35,718 nt of DNA from Oppiella nova (Eukaryota > Arthropoda > Arachnida > Sarcoptiformes > Oppiidae), in contig CAJPVJ010000155.1 in assembly GCA_905397405.1 (NCBI GenBank), positions 1-35,718 of the forward strand. Reading direction: 5' to 3'. Each line of letters begins with the position of its first letter. The first letter of the stretch is position 1. The position numbers and the translations under genes were made by a program. Shown in pieces: positions 8,802 to 31,972 of the stretch. The notes under the pieces were generated by a model, which was not told the DNA's origin, did not search any database, and saw only the letters and a list, made by a program, of their open reading frames with translations.

Positions 8802-11396
8802 ACCACTGGAACCGATGTCTTCAGCTACTGGCGGACTACTGACATGTCGTACAAAATGTTACAGTAATTATGGGTTTAGTTATTGTTTTTTGTAACGCTT
8901 TTTAATATATTACTATTGAATCACACAATCAATTGTCGTGTTTGATGGTCGCGTCAAACGGACTGTTTGTTTGTTAAGTGTTTTTGTTAATTGAGTATAA
9001 ATTCAAATTGATATGAGATTTGCAATCGAGTACCCAATTGAATGGGTTTAAGTTTAGTGTGAATTATATATGATATTCATAGCCTATGTATTTCTAGTCT
9101 ATATGTTTGCGCTCAAGCATTGAATTGATTAGTTTAATTGACACGACTTTTTTGAATCACGCGTCTCGGACCCCGGTGTTTGGTGCCCGACATGTCGATG
9201 AGATTTTGATATATTTTACGAGATTTATTGACTAATAAATTGAATAATCATTTAGTACTCGAACTCTGAAAATCAAAAGGAAATATTTGATAGCAAAAGT
9301 TGTATAAAACATACAAAATGTAAACTTTAGACCAGAATTTGTAGACAAGTTTTATTATGATATACAGAATTTGAATGCATTGTTGTCTTTCCCATTGGGA
9401 AAGCGATTTGTTATGTTATGACCACTTCGTATGGATTATTATTATTATTATAAAGTTGTTAATCGCTTTTGAATATAACAATCACTAAAACAATTATTGA
9501 CACAAATATTATTGATGCCATGGATGGGAAGTTTGATGGCAAATTTTATTGTTTCAATTTGTGTGCTGTATTTAATACAGGGAACTTATTTATAATACAA
9601 ACAAAAGTTATTATTAACTATAATAACGCTTATTATTAATTGATGATTATTATTATATATGAATGTTAACACTAAATGAGCTTTTAGTTCATGAGGCGAT
9701 ACCATATTGTTTCCAAATATTATATATATATTTAATTCACTCATTCATTCATTAACTCATGATTTTTAATTAACTCATTATTTAATATATGATTTGATCG
9801 CTGAATAAGTGTTGAGATTTTTGGCCAAACTCTGAGCACATATTGTGCGCTAAAATTATATACACGAAAATTCTCGAGGATTTCGGCACTTGTTTGCATA
9901 CAATTGTAATACAAATTAAATTTTGTGCATTAAATGTTGTATTGAATATTTCAATTTATATTTATGTAAAAACATTTTCACTTGATCATACTTACACACA
10001 CCACACTTAGTTTTTTGTTTTTCATTTTTAAAACAAGTTTTCATAACTTTAATCACATACTTATTTAATGTTATTTAATATAAAACGATAATAATTGTAA
10101 TTTTAAAGATTTTTTCATAATTTGTTGTTGAAATACATTGTCATTATATGATATATGATATATAACTTGTTTTTATTGAACTGATACAAAAGTAACCTAA
10201 CTCACATACAAGTGATGTATGTCTTATTTATAATGATTATAGCGATCGCTAACTGAGTTCTCTATCTCATTGACACGAAAACTATTGGATATTTGAAAAA
10301 TGCCCTCATTTTTAGATGTTTTCTAGAATTCAATTATCGATTTTAGTAATTATTATACAATTCTTGTGGTATATATTTAATGTAATATTAGATATTATTG
10401 AAATACATTGAACTACTAATTTATTTCTTACATAATTAAACAATACTGTGTATTGAGAGTAAGTTTAGGATAACTTTTATCAAGATGATTGAGTAATATA
10501 AAAATCTTCGCAAATCTGTTACCGATGTACTAATGGTTGATATATTTATAATGGAGTTATTGAATGGACACAAACACAAAGTTGTCATTTGATTATTATT
10601 ATTAATTAATTGTTTATATATAAATGAGAAATTGTTTTTAATTAATAAAAATAATTCAATTTGTCGCGACAAACCTGTTTTTTATATATGTGTATAATTA
10701 AAAGGGCTATTAATTGTAAACACCACTGTATGTATGTTTTATAACACTGTGTTTTACGCAATCATTATGTGTTTTATTGGGATATAAAAAGTTTTTTATT
10801 ACACATTATAATTGTCGGACACTTAAAAATCATTTGTATAGTCAATGGCCAGCGGTTAGATCCTTAAGACTAATGATTGCGTAAAATATAGTGTATGTAA
10901 ACAGCATGTAGTGGTCATTGAGTATAACATGTAAATTGTGTTCAAACATGAAAAGGTGAAACACCTTTGCTATGCAAAGGACTTTTACGCAAAACCCTTT
11001 GATATGAATTGTAATTAAATGAATTAAATGCTTGTTATTATGAAAGAGAAATCGTTGCACTAAATGACTCGGGATTTACTGACAAACTATCTGTAAATTT
11101 AATTATATAAGTGACGAGTTTTTATATATATATAATTAGTTGAATCTTATAAACGCCATTAAAACTATAATTGTTGTCTAATTGCAAAACAAAAATCATT
11201 CACTCATTGTTTGAGTAATTTGTTTATGAAATTTAATAAAAGGCCGTAAATTATTATCTAAAAACTGTTGTGTATTTTTATTGTTTTATATTTCATTTTC
11301 TGAGAGCAAATAGACGTAAATATCATTATCTGAGAAGGAAATGACAGATACCGTGACTTTGAAACCAAACGTATGATACATTTGTAAATATCTTTG

Positions 11397-11438
<42 letters not shown>

Positions 11439-12509
11439 TTTTGCAATGAAATGCATTCCTTGGGATAAATGCCAACTATTTTTTTTGAAGTTTCAAGTTT
11501 TGTGACTCGAAAACATACGTAAATTCATTATAATTAGGGAAACATAGAGATGTATACATAAGACAATCAAATATGAAGTATATTTTACAATGAATTTGCG
11601 GAACAATTAAAAGAGTTTTGATTTATCGTGTATTAAGTGCTGTGTTCTCTATGTCTATGATTACTATTATGTGTGAAGTGTTGCACATTTCAAGTGTAGA
11701 GCACCGATAGAGGCAATGATTTTCCGAGAAAAGTGCTCTTAGTTTGTACCAAACATAATGTGCCAACAGTTGGTCCGATACACCACAACCCGATTAGACA
11801 TACATGTTATGATGTGTTGACGCCGTCAGAGATTAGTGATAAACAGCTTAACCATGAATTCTTGCCATTAGTAGAGCCCGTGATTACTATTAGTGCTAAA
11901 AAACTTGTGTCACATCTTTCCAGCAATAATTGACGCAAATATTTCGCTATTTTATTGAATCATGCGATTTAACTGTGACAGTATTAGCTAGCAATTTTCT
12001 AAGTTATTCAGTAGTTGTTTATAAATTATAATAAATAACATGTTAGTATAATAGCGCTATTCATGAAATGCATTAATAATTAAATACAATCTCATATATG
12101 CTCTCAATTTGGTGTCAACAACAAAATGAGTGAAGGATTTGCAGCGAAAAATTTGTTGAGGAATTTGTTATGAAACCATACATTGTATCGATATATCAAT
12201 GAATTTCTATGAATGTGTTCCCGATTTGTGGCTCCAATTAAACATATTTTCCTCTTTTTATGTTTTTATCATTTTCCCCATTGAATGTACAATAAAACAA
12301 AATTCATTATAAAAAATCCTATTCACACTATTAATGCACTTCGATTGGGAAAAAAGTAATGTTATCTTTAACCCACTTTATATAGGCTTTAGTTATCGAT
12401 AATTATATAATAAGTTACTGTACTCTTGACTATGACTTTTGATACAACGAGTGCTTATGTAATTGAATGCCTTTTTAGTTAAGATAACGCATGAAAGTTG
12501 CGCTAAAAA
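8802..12509. other. AT-rich intergenic region with 3' UTR of the Regnase-like gene
   Basis: The stretch is AT-rich and low in complexity. A candidate polyadenylation signal AATAAA lies at 9234-9239, about 430 bp after the stop, and others are possible. A (GA)n tract spans 11399-11436, and a pair of overlapping short hairpins lies at 10952-10980. A 66-codon plus-strand frame at 11733-11933 is less AT-rich than its surroundings but matches nothing I recognise. I see no RNA gene. Confidence 0.5.
11399..11436. repeat. (GA)n microsatellite
   Basis: Nineteen uninterrupted GA dinucleotides in intergenic sequence between the Regnase-like and M20 genes. Confidence 0.97.
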
Positions 12510-14397
12510 ATGGCTAAACTTTTTCTAACCAAATGTGCGCTCATTGCCGGCGGACTCGCAACCGCTCTCATAGTGATAGTACTCCTGAGAACCGCTCTAT
12601 ACTTCCCGGTACCACAAGAGCTGATCAATTGCGAGCACATCGATGAACACAAGCCCATCACCGATGGCGAGCGACAAGTGGTCGACCGATTCATACAAGC
12701 CCTCCGACTGCAGACTATCACGAAAGCCCCTCACGATTACGATGACAAACAAATACAACTTTTTATTGAGTTTCTCAACAGAAGTATCGTATCATTCATT
12801 ATCATATTTTTTATGAAATCATTTTTATATACTAGCGTCAAATTAATTGAATACTTTTTATGACAAACTGTGTTTCGAAACAATAGGCTTTCCTTTAGTT
12901 CATTCATCCAAATCAGTGACACTTCAGATAATCAATGAGCGAAGCCTTCTCTATCACATCCGGGGCGCTGATAACACTCTAAAGCCATACCTACTGTTAG
13001 CGCACATGGATGTGGTGCCGGCCCAGGATGACAAATGGCATGTACCACCATTCGCCGGCACCGTACGGGACGGCTATATCTACGGCAGGGGGACGCTGGA
13101 CCTCAAGGATGTGGTGATGGTATTGAATCTTAAGCTATAAAAAAGCAATACTCACGACACATGTGTTTGACAAATGACATCCGGTTCCTCACGTTTAGGG
13201 CCTTTTAGAATCACTTGAATTCTTACTCGAGAGTAGATTTTCATTTCAAAGATCCTTATATATAGCCATAGGTCACGATGAGGAGGGCAGGGGTCTGGAC
13301 GGCGCCCGACAGACCGCCCACTACTTGCGCTCGACGGGTGTCCACGAGTTTGAGTTCATCCTCGACGAGGGGCCCTTCATATTAGATGGGGTGCTGTTGG
13401 GCACCGACCGCTCCGTAGCCATGATCGGGGTCACCGAAAAGGGTTTCCTGAACGTCAAGCTCACCGCTAAGGGAACGGTGGGTCACTCATCGGTACCGCC
13501 GTTAGAGACGTCGATAGTGTCGCTATCGAGGGCGGTGTCCAAGTTTGGTGGACACATACACCCGAATAACTTCGGTATGGGTCTCGAGAAGGACATGATT
13601 GAAGCCCTGGCCCCTTATTGCACCTACTTTTACAAAGTCTTATTCGCAAACCTCTGGCTTTTCGGTCCAATTGTGTCCAAACTGTTAGAAAAGCATTTAG
13701 TTATGAATAGCTACGTAAGGACTACCACTGCGGTCACAATGTTTAAGAGCGGCGTTAAGGTTAGCATTCAAAATCGCATTCAAACCATACGTTTCCCGAT
13801 GCCTACCATTGCTTACCAATGATATACAGATTAAATGCTAATAATTAGCGCATAATTATTGAGTGTTTTGCAAAGTATTTGCTATAAATGTGGGACAAAA
13901 GTGAGATAATATACTGACCACTCGTTTAGGACAATATACTACCGGACGAGGCGTCGGCTACTATTAACCACCGGATATACCCATTGAGTTCGGTGTCGGA
14001 AACGGTAGACTTCGACCGGGAAGTCATAAACGACGAGCGCATACACGTGGAGGTGCTGGGCGTGCCCATAGAGCCCCATCCTATCAGCCCATACGGGGAC
14101 CGGAGTTTCGGCTTTCAGACCATCAAGAAGAGCATCCGACAGGTGTTCCCCAAAGTGGTGGTCATACCGGGCATTATGACAGCCGCGACCGACACCCGTT
14201 GGTTCCTGAACTTCACGAGAAATATCTACCGTTTCTCACCGGCGTATATAGCGGTGGACGACTTGCCCCGCATCCACGGCCACGACGAGCGGATATCCGT
14301 TGATAATTACGTAAAACTCGTCAACTTTTACCACCACATCATCATCGCGTCCAACGAGAGGTGTCTGGAGGTTAAGACATCGAGAGATGAACTTTGA
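12510..14397 (+). CDS. M20 metallopeptidase, PM20D1-like N-fatty-acyl-amino-acid synthase/hydrolase
   Basis: Four exons join to 511 aa: 12510-12783, 12887-13119, 13199-13759 and 13930-14397. All introns (103, 79 and 170 bp) are GT-AG and phases are consistent. Human PM20D1 is about 502 aa. The N-terminus has a signal-anchor-like segment (GGLATALIVIVLL) after MAKLFLTKCALIA. The dinuclear-zinc and catalytic residues of the family are present: H131 and D133 in LLLAHMDVVP, D163 in YGRGTLDLKD, E197-E198 in GHDEEGRG, D225 in FILDEG and H472 in RIHGHDER. The GHSSVPP motif (H265) marks the dimerisation domain. Vertebrate PM20D1 is secreted and condenses or hydrolyses N-fatty-acyl amino acids; substrate here is inferred. 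The protein ends SRDEL, a near match to the KDEL/HDEL ER-retrieval signal. Each exon read on its own runs into a stop inside the following intron, so single-frame reading would miss the gene. A possible polyA signal AATAAA lies at 14472-14477. Confidence 0.93.
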
Positions 14398-15536
14398 TTA
14401 CAACGAAAACTTTAGATTAGTTTTTTTGAATGAGTAGTTAGTTTACGATTATGGCAATTGTTTGTATGGATAATAAAAATATATCAATTAATCTTATAGT
14501 TTATGAGAGTTTATACAAAAATGTTTTTAACAACTTTTGCCAATTTATGACTTGGAGTTCAATTGTGTTCATCAATATTGCCAATTATACGGGATGTAAG
14601 GGGTGGAGGTACTGGATCGTCGATATATAGTGGACTTTGATTTATGGCAACAAATGATAATTAAAAATAGTTTTGCACTAAAAAACAAAAGTTAAACCCA
14701 TTTTGCGATATGAAAGCAATCATATGTAGTGATATGATGATAGATTCGTGTATGTGTGTGATTATACTTGGTAATGATTGATCGCTATTAATATTATAAA
14801 TACATGACTTATATTAGAAATTGTGATATTTAAACAACTTTTTACACACATTTACAGAGTTTTTATAAACTATTTTATTGTTATCATGGTATATTAAGTT
14901 CATTTATTTAAAGCAAAATTCCACAGTACAGTACTTTAGTATAAGTTAAGGGCACATTTTATCAATATACATTATATAATGTTAATTCTAGAGTACATTA
15001 CAAGGTAGTTATAAAGTAGTAATTACTGTACTCTACTACTGAATATTTATTGCGGATATAATAAATTATCCACAAATATTTTGTAATTAATTTTTATGAT
15101 TTTCCACTTAACGTGAACTTTATGAGCACTTATTTATATTGATAGCAATTAAAGTCTAATAAAACTCATCTCAATCCTTAATAATGTATTGTTTTAAAAA
15201 GTAACACAACATCTTGAAAGTGATTGATTGCTGGCATAGTTTATACATGTAATGGAAATGTATTCAAATATAAATCCCTTAATTGAGAGCTCCTTTTCCT
15301 CTGACAGCAAATCAATTCTCAAATATTTCTTATTTTTATAAATTATTTCAAACGCCAGACATATATGAAAACCTTTTAACTATTAAGTTGTGGTTATGTC
15401 TGTCTCGAGACATAATCCTATAAAAAATGCTATAAAACTAAAAATGTATTAAAACTTTAAGACCAAAAGGGTTAGACATGTCATCCGAGCACACATTTCC
15501 AGATGGTGTGCCACTATCGCACCGTTAGTCCTGATT
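14398..15536. other. AT-rich intergenic region between the M20 peptidase and CAP genes
   Basis: This is the 3' flank of the peptidase gene and the presumed promoter and 5' UTR of the CAP gene. It has long AT-rich runs and no coding frame of note. I see no RNA gene or repeat beyond simple composition. Confidence 0.5.
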
Positions 15537-18050
15537 ATGTCACAGACGGCTTGGTGTCATATCTCTCCCTATACTAATTCCTGTTGCCTTCAATTATTAA
15601 TTGCTAGCTTTAAATTATACTTGCTTACAATTTTAATTATCATTAGTTGCGTAAAATGTAGTCAAATCTGTAGCCAAACTTACCTAAAATACGATGAAAA
15701 CCACACGGCGTGCAAACAGCCTAAAAGTGATTGTCATATACTTGCCGTAAGTAATGCATAGTAACTCCTCTACCGTATAATGTGTTAATGACGGGAATGG
15801 GGTGTCAGTCGGGGGTCAGTAGCTACGACATCGCCACCATAATCGCCACACACAATAAGCTGCGAAACTCCATCGCCAGCGGCAATGAGACCCAAAGAGG
15901 CTTTCCCTCGTCGGCCAATATGCTGATGTTGGAGTGGGATCACGAGTTGGCCGCCGTAGCCCAGGCGCACGCCTCCCAGTGTCACTTCGGGCACGACTGC
16001 TACCAGTGCCGCAGGACAGGTATGTGGAGATTGGAGAATTGCTGTCATAAGGGTATGTTAGCTAAAAAAGTGTAGTATTTGTAGATAGGTTTGCGACGGT
16101 GGGCCAGAATATATTCCTGTACCGCACGTCGAGTCTAACGGTGCGAAACAGATGGCAATACGCTATCCAGTTATGGTATGACGAGCTCAACATAGCGCCC
16201 AACACTATCGTCAATCAGTTTCAGTCCAGTCAACTCAATATCGGCCACTTTACACAAGTATCTACCGTTCCCATAACCCTAATATACGATACTAACTAAT
16301 TTTAAGTAGTTAATATTTTTTAAAAATTTTGCTATTCGTTAGAAAACTAATTTTGCATTAATATAGTCGAGACTTTGCTTAATATTAAAAATAGTTTCGA
16401 TTTTTATTTCTATATAAAGCCTTCAGTTTGAGAAATGTTAACATTTTTAGGATAAGATTTGGGTTTCAAATCAAATAATAAAAAGTTTCCTATTCTTCAA
16501 GAATTCGATCTATTATTTGACATAAAAATTGCGAAATATTTGATTTTTTTGCTTGTTTTACATATACTATTGAGAAATGGTTTTCAAAAACTTTTGCTAC
16601 GATATTAATATTAATAGTTTTGCTTGATAAATAAGTAACATACTATTTTATCATTTTATAGTTACTATAATTTAATTGTTATATTTGATTTTGTTAACAT
16701 AATATAGCAAATGATTGAATAATTTGCTTTATAATGCAACTGTAATACACTTATGTCACTAAAATCATATGGTGGTAGAAAACATTTAGCCCGATGATTA
16801 ATTACCATGAATATTTAGCGAATCGATGGAATTTATTAGTGATTTGAGATGTAATAGATGATTAGTATCCAGCAATTAATCACACGAACAGTTGAGTGTC
16901 TTATATATCTTATAAGAGAAAACATTTGATTTAAAGATCGCTGAGAGATAGGAAAACCATCTTAAAGCCTGTGTGGGAACGGCATGTATCGAGATGTCTA
17001 TGTCTGTGTATGTCAGAGATCTCTGGCGAAAACATTAAATAATTTTAGTTAATTTAATAATAATTTTAGTGTCATTTACTTTGCAGGCTCACAATAACTG
17101 CGTAAGTATAGCAAAAAGGCAGCTCTCAATTCAATAACGTTATAATAAATTATATTATTGGCCCTTAAATTGAGTTAACAGTGTCTCTCGTCATCTATAA
17201 TAAGCCGTAACACCATGTTTAGGTCGTCTAATAAATTCAATAATCATCATTAAAACAGCTTTTAAATACAATTTGCGGCAAATTTATTAGCAATTTTCGT
17301 GCGACCTTGCTAAACGTATAAATCAACAAATATATAGATATTATTGTTATATAATAAGCATTTTTACGCATATATACTCTCATTTTTATAGGCAATACAG
17401 ACTACTATTTACTATACTGTGTGTATGAATGCGTTTTTTATTATATAACTAATTATATATATCTATTGTATGGTATGGTATCTATTAGGTCGTGTGGGCT
17501 GACACTCAAAAGGTCGGGTGTGGATACGTTTCATACGCCGTTCCCAACTCCATTTATAAGGTGGCCCAGCTATACACCTGTAATTACGCGCCGGGAGGTA
17601 ATTACATAGGCTTAGAGACGTATCAAGCGGGGGCACCGGCCAGCAAGTGTCCCAACATGTCCCGACCCTCAAACCACTACAAAGCCCTGTGCAAAGTCAC
17701 CCAAAAGACCAGATTTGTTGAGTCCAGACGTGTAGTCACCGAAAGGAAGGTATGTTTTTTCCTATGGATATACACTCTAGGAAATCGATAGTGTTTTTTG
17801 ATTGAATTTTTTCGACACAAGTCTTATCTGATATACAAGTATTATCTGACAATTGGTAACAGTTTTTGTCTGTTTTTTTTCTTTTCTGGTGATCCCTCGC
17901 ACACAGAAAGTGCATCAAAATCATAGCAATCATAAGCGCGTTATCTATAGGAAAGTGTCTCAACGGCGACGGCAAACCTCATATCATCACTCGCGTCGTC
18001 GTCAGCACCGGTATTATCGACGGAGAAGTCGTGTCAGAAATGCTGTTTGA
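15537..18050 (+). CDS. CAP/SCP-domain secreted protein (venom-allergen-5/CRISP family) with Arg-rich C-terminal tail
   Basis: Five exons join to 332 aa: 15537-15746, 15809-16019, 16085-16257, 17489-17749 and 17907-18050. All introns are GT-AG with matching phases (62, 65, 1231 and 157 bp). A hydrophobic segment (YLLTILIIISCVKC, about 28-41) is the likely signal peptide; the ~27 residues in front of it are long for one. The CAP domain starts near residue 76 (THNKLRN). It has the GHDCYQC region with H132, the CAP1 signature GHFTQVVWADTQKVGCGY at 194-211, and CAP2 (YTCNYAPGGNY) at 227-237. Cysteines before the domain (CSQTYLKYDENHTACK) follow the venom allergen 5 pattern. CAP proteins are extracellular; roles range from venom and salivary components to sterol or lipid binding, and none can be assigned here. 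The last exon adds 47 residues with 14 Arg and 3 Lys, which is not typical of the family. Homology does not show that this protein is venomous. Confidence 0.92.
16258..17488 (+). other. Intron 3 of the CAP gene
   Basis: A 1231-bp AT-rich intron splits the CAP1 signature GHFTQ|VVW, with donor GTATCT at 16258 and acceptor TATTAG ending at 17488. I see no nested gene or repeat. It is about ten times longer than the gene's other introns. Confidence 0.75.
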
Positions 18051-18250
18051 TATCAGAAATGATTAAAATATCCATTGATTTAATGAATTAATCATTAAAT
18101 GCCTGGAAAATGAATTTTCTTTGTTTTTATTTCCGGATTTTAAAAGTTTAGTTTAATTTCTAAATTAATTTCACGTTTTTTCATTACGAAAGTATATATG
18201 AATGCTTCTGTTATTATATTTTCTCTGTTATATTGACACAAATAAGTGGT

Positions 18251-18253
<3 letters not shown>

Positions 18254-18291
<38 letters not shown>
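18254..18291. repeat. (GA)n microsatellite
   Basis: About eighteen uninterrupted AG/GA dinucleotides, about 200 bp downstream of the CAP gene stop codon. Confidence 0.97.
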
Positions 18292-18294
<3 letters not shown>

Positions 18295-18809
18295 AAATTT
18301 CAATTTATTTGAACGTTTGCGAGCAGTTGGCAGTTGTTATACACTGTATTCACAAACGGCTATACAATCTCTAAACCAAAAACTAAAGGAAAGTTATATA
18401 TATTGTTAGAGTAGGCTCTGGATGAGCACTGGAGGCATCATCTCCAGCACTGGTAGTCTAGTAGTGGTAGTGTCAGTAGTGGTAGAGATAGAGAGAAGTG
18501 GTGGTAGTGTTCAATGCATTACAAGAATTGCAAGAATCGCTTCACTCAGCGAATTGCTATCGCAATCACAATCGCATCGCTATATTCTCAACGATTTTTG
18601 TTGTGCTCTTCATCTCATCTCTCGTGATATGCCATCAGATGCTGGGATCGACTCATCCGACTGTCTGTCTGTTCCCTAATTCAAGATGTGTTTCGCCTGT
18701 TTTGCCAAAAGACTTTGAAAGATTGAACACAACGCTGAGGCATCCCTGGCCTGCCTATCATTCCTCTGTATTCTACTTACTATCGTCTCTCGTTTGCTTG
18801 CTTTACATC

Positions 18810-18917
18810 TCTCTCTCTCTCTCTCGCTCTCTCTCGCTCTCTCGCTCTCTCTCTCTCTCTCTCTCGCTCTCTCTCGCTCTCTCTCTCTCGCTCTCTCGCT
18901 CTCTCTCTCTCTCTCGC
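18810..18917. repeat. Compound (CT)n microsatellite with CG interruptions
   Basis: About 108 bp of CTCTCT is broken at intervals by CG (CTCTCGCTCTCT), then passes into CACACACA. It is the longest simple-sequence tract in the window. On the minus strand it reads GAGAGCGAGA. Confidence 0.95.
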
Positions 18918-20229
18918 ACACACAGGCATCACATCTCTTGTCTAAACTTTTGTGGCGTCGCATCAAATCCATTGATTTTTGCGTCACTGGAAAGCCTAAC
19001 GAAACTACATGTGAAGGCGAGGCACACACGCATACAAACACAGGCCTGTCATCCGCCAGAAATTTCCCATTTTTCAAAAGCCGTTCATTGGTTTTCTCCT
19101 ATAGACCTAAAATGTCACAACAGATTCTCGCATCAATTCTTGACTTAAACGCACCCTTTTATGCATTCCTATCCCATATTCACATCCCCTTCCACTCCAT
19201 ACATACATACAGTCGTACATGTATTATACTTACAGCTACTGTTCCCATCAAATTGGACAGAAACCTCTTAACAATTATATTACAAATTAATTTGTTTTGG
19301 TGTGTGTTTTAAGTCTTGCTTTCAATAGATATACAAATAATTATTTAAAGTTTTGTCGTTTTATTTTCAATTTTTCGTATTATTTATATATTAATATAAT
19401 TTGGTTTAAATTGTACAAGATAAAAGTTGTTTTTCGTTTAATTATCAGTAATTTTTAAATCATTTGTATAATTAAAGATTTTTGCCTTTGATTTTGTTGT
19501 TTAAAACAAAAATTAAATTATTATAGTATTTAATTTATAACATACAGTAGTATTGAAAATGTAAATTACGAGTAATTTTTAAATGAAATACATATTGAAA
19601 AATTATATAAAATTAAAGTAATTTTTTAAATAATTATTTCTAGCTTAAAAATTTATAATCTTAACAGGGGAATTTATAATTTTATTAAAATGAATTGTGA
19701 ATTTCTTATTTATAATCTTACTGACAAATCTATTCATTAAAAATTTGTGTTAATTTTAGTAATAATTTAATAAAAATTAAATTTGCTTTAAATTTTTCAA
19801 CCAAGCTATTCATCACTGAATTTATAATATATTTTCAATTTAACTTAAAAGCAGGTAATCTATTGAATTAACAATAATTTAAATACATATTCAATTGTAA
19901 TTCATTTTGACAACTTATAGTCGGGTTTAAAATTCATTGTAAGAGTTATTCAGTTTAAAAAAATTATTTATAATTTCAATGCATTTGTCATATAATCGAC
20001 TATAAGTTAATTAATTTGCTTTTCTTAGTGCTTCTCTCGACCGCTAAAATGTTTTACAATAATATTTATACACTTTGTTTTCAGCAGCTTATCGGACACA
20101 ACAAAAATCATTGGAATAAATTATATAGATCATTTATACACTTTTTATACCATATATTATACTGTATATATAATTACTATTTACACAAATGTTAGCCGGG
20201 TGTATTTGTGTGTGTATGTTGGCACAAAT

Positions 20230-31972
<11,743 letters not shown>

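Larger units (their letters stand above)
18051..20229. other. Convergent intergenic region between the CAP gene and Phox2
   Basis: The two flanking genes end towards each other, so this stretch holds both 3' UTRs. It contains a (GA)n tract at 18254-18291, a long CT/CG tract at 18810-18917 and extreme AT-rich sequence from about 19320 to 20200. The open frames at 18498-19312 are produced by the CT tract (Ser-Leu repeats) and are not believable genes. Confidence 0.55.

Noticed and set aside
7530-8806. Minus-strand frames of up to 146 codons within the Regnase-like gene
   Set aside because: They are shadows of a GC-rich coding region on the plus strand, which has clear domain evidence.
12847-13140. 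Separate 97-aa protein starting at 12847
   Set aside because: It is exon 2 of the M20 peptidase with intron sequence at both ends; the acceptor at 12885-12886 and the donor at 13120 restore the family alignment.
18498-19312. Ser/Leu-rich frames of 172-216 codons
   Set aside because: Created by the long CT tract, which is open in several frames on both strands.
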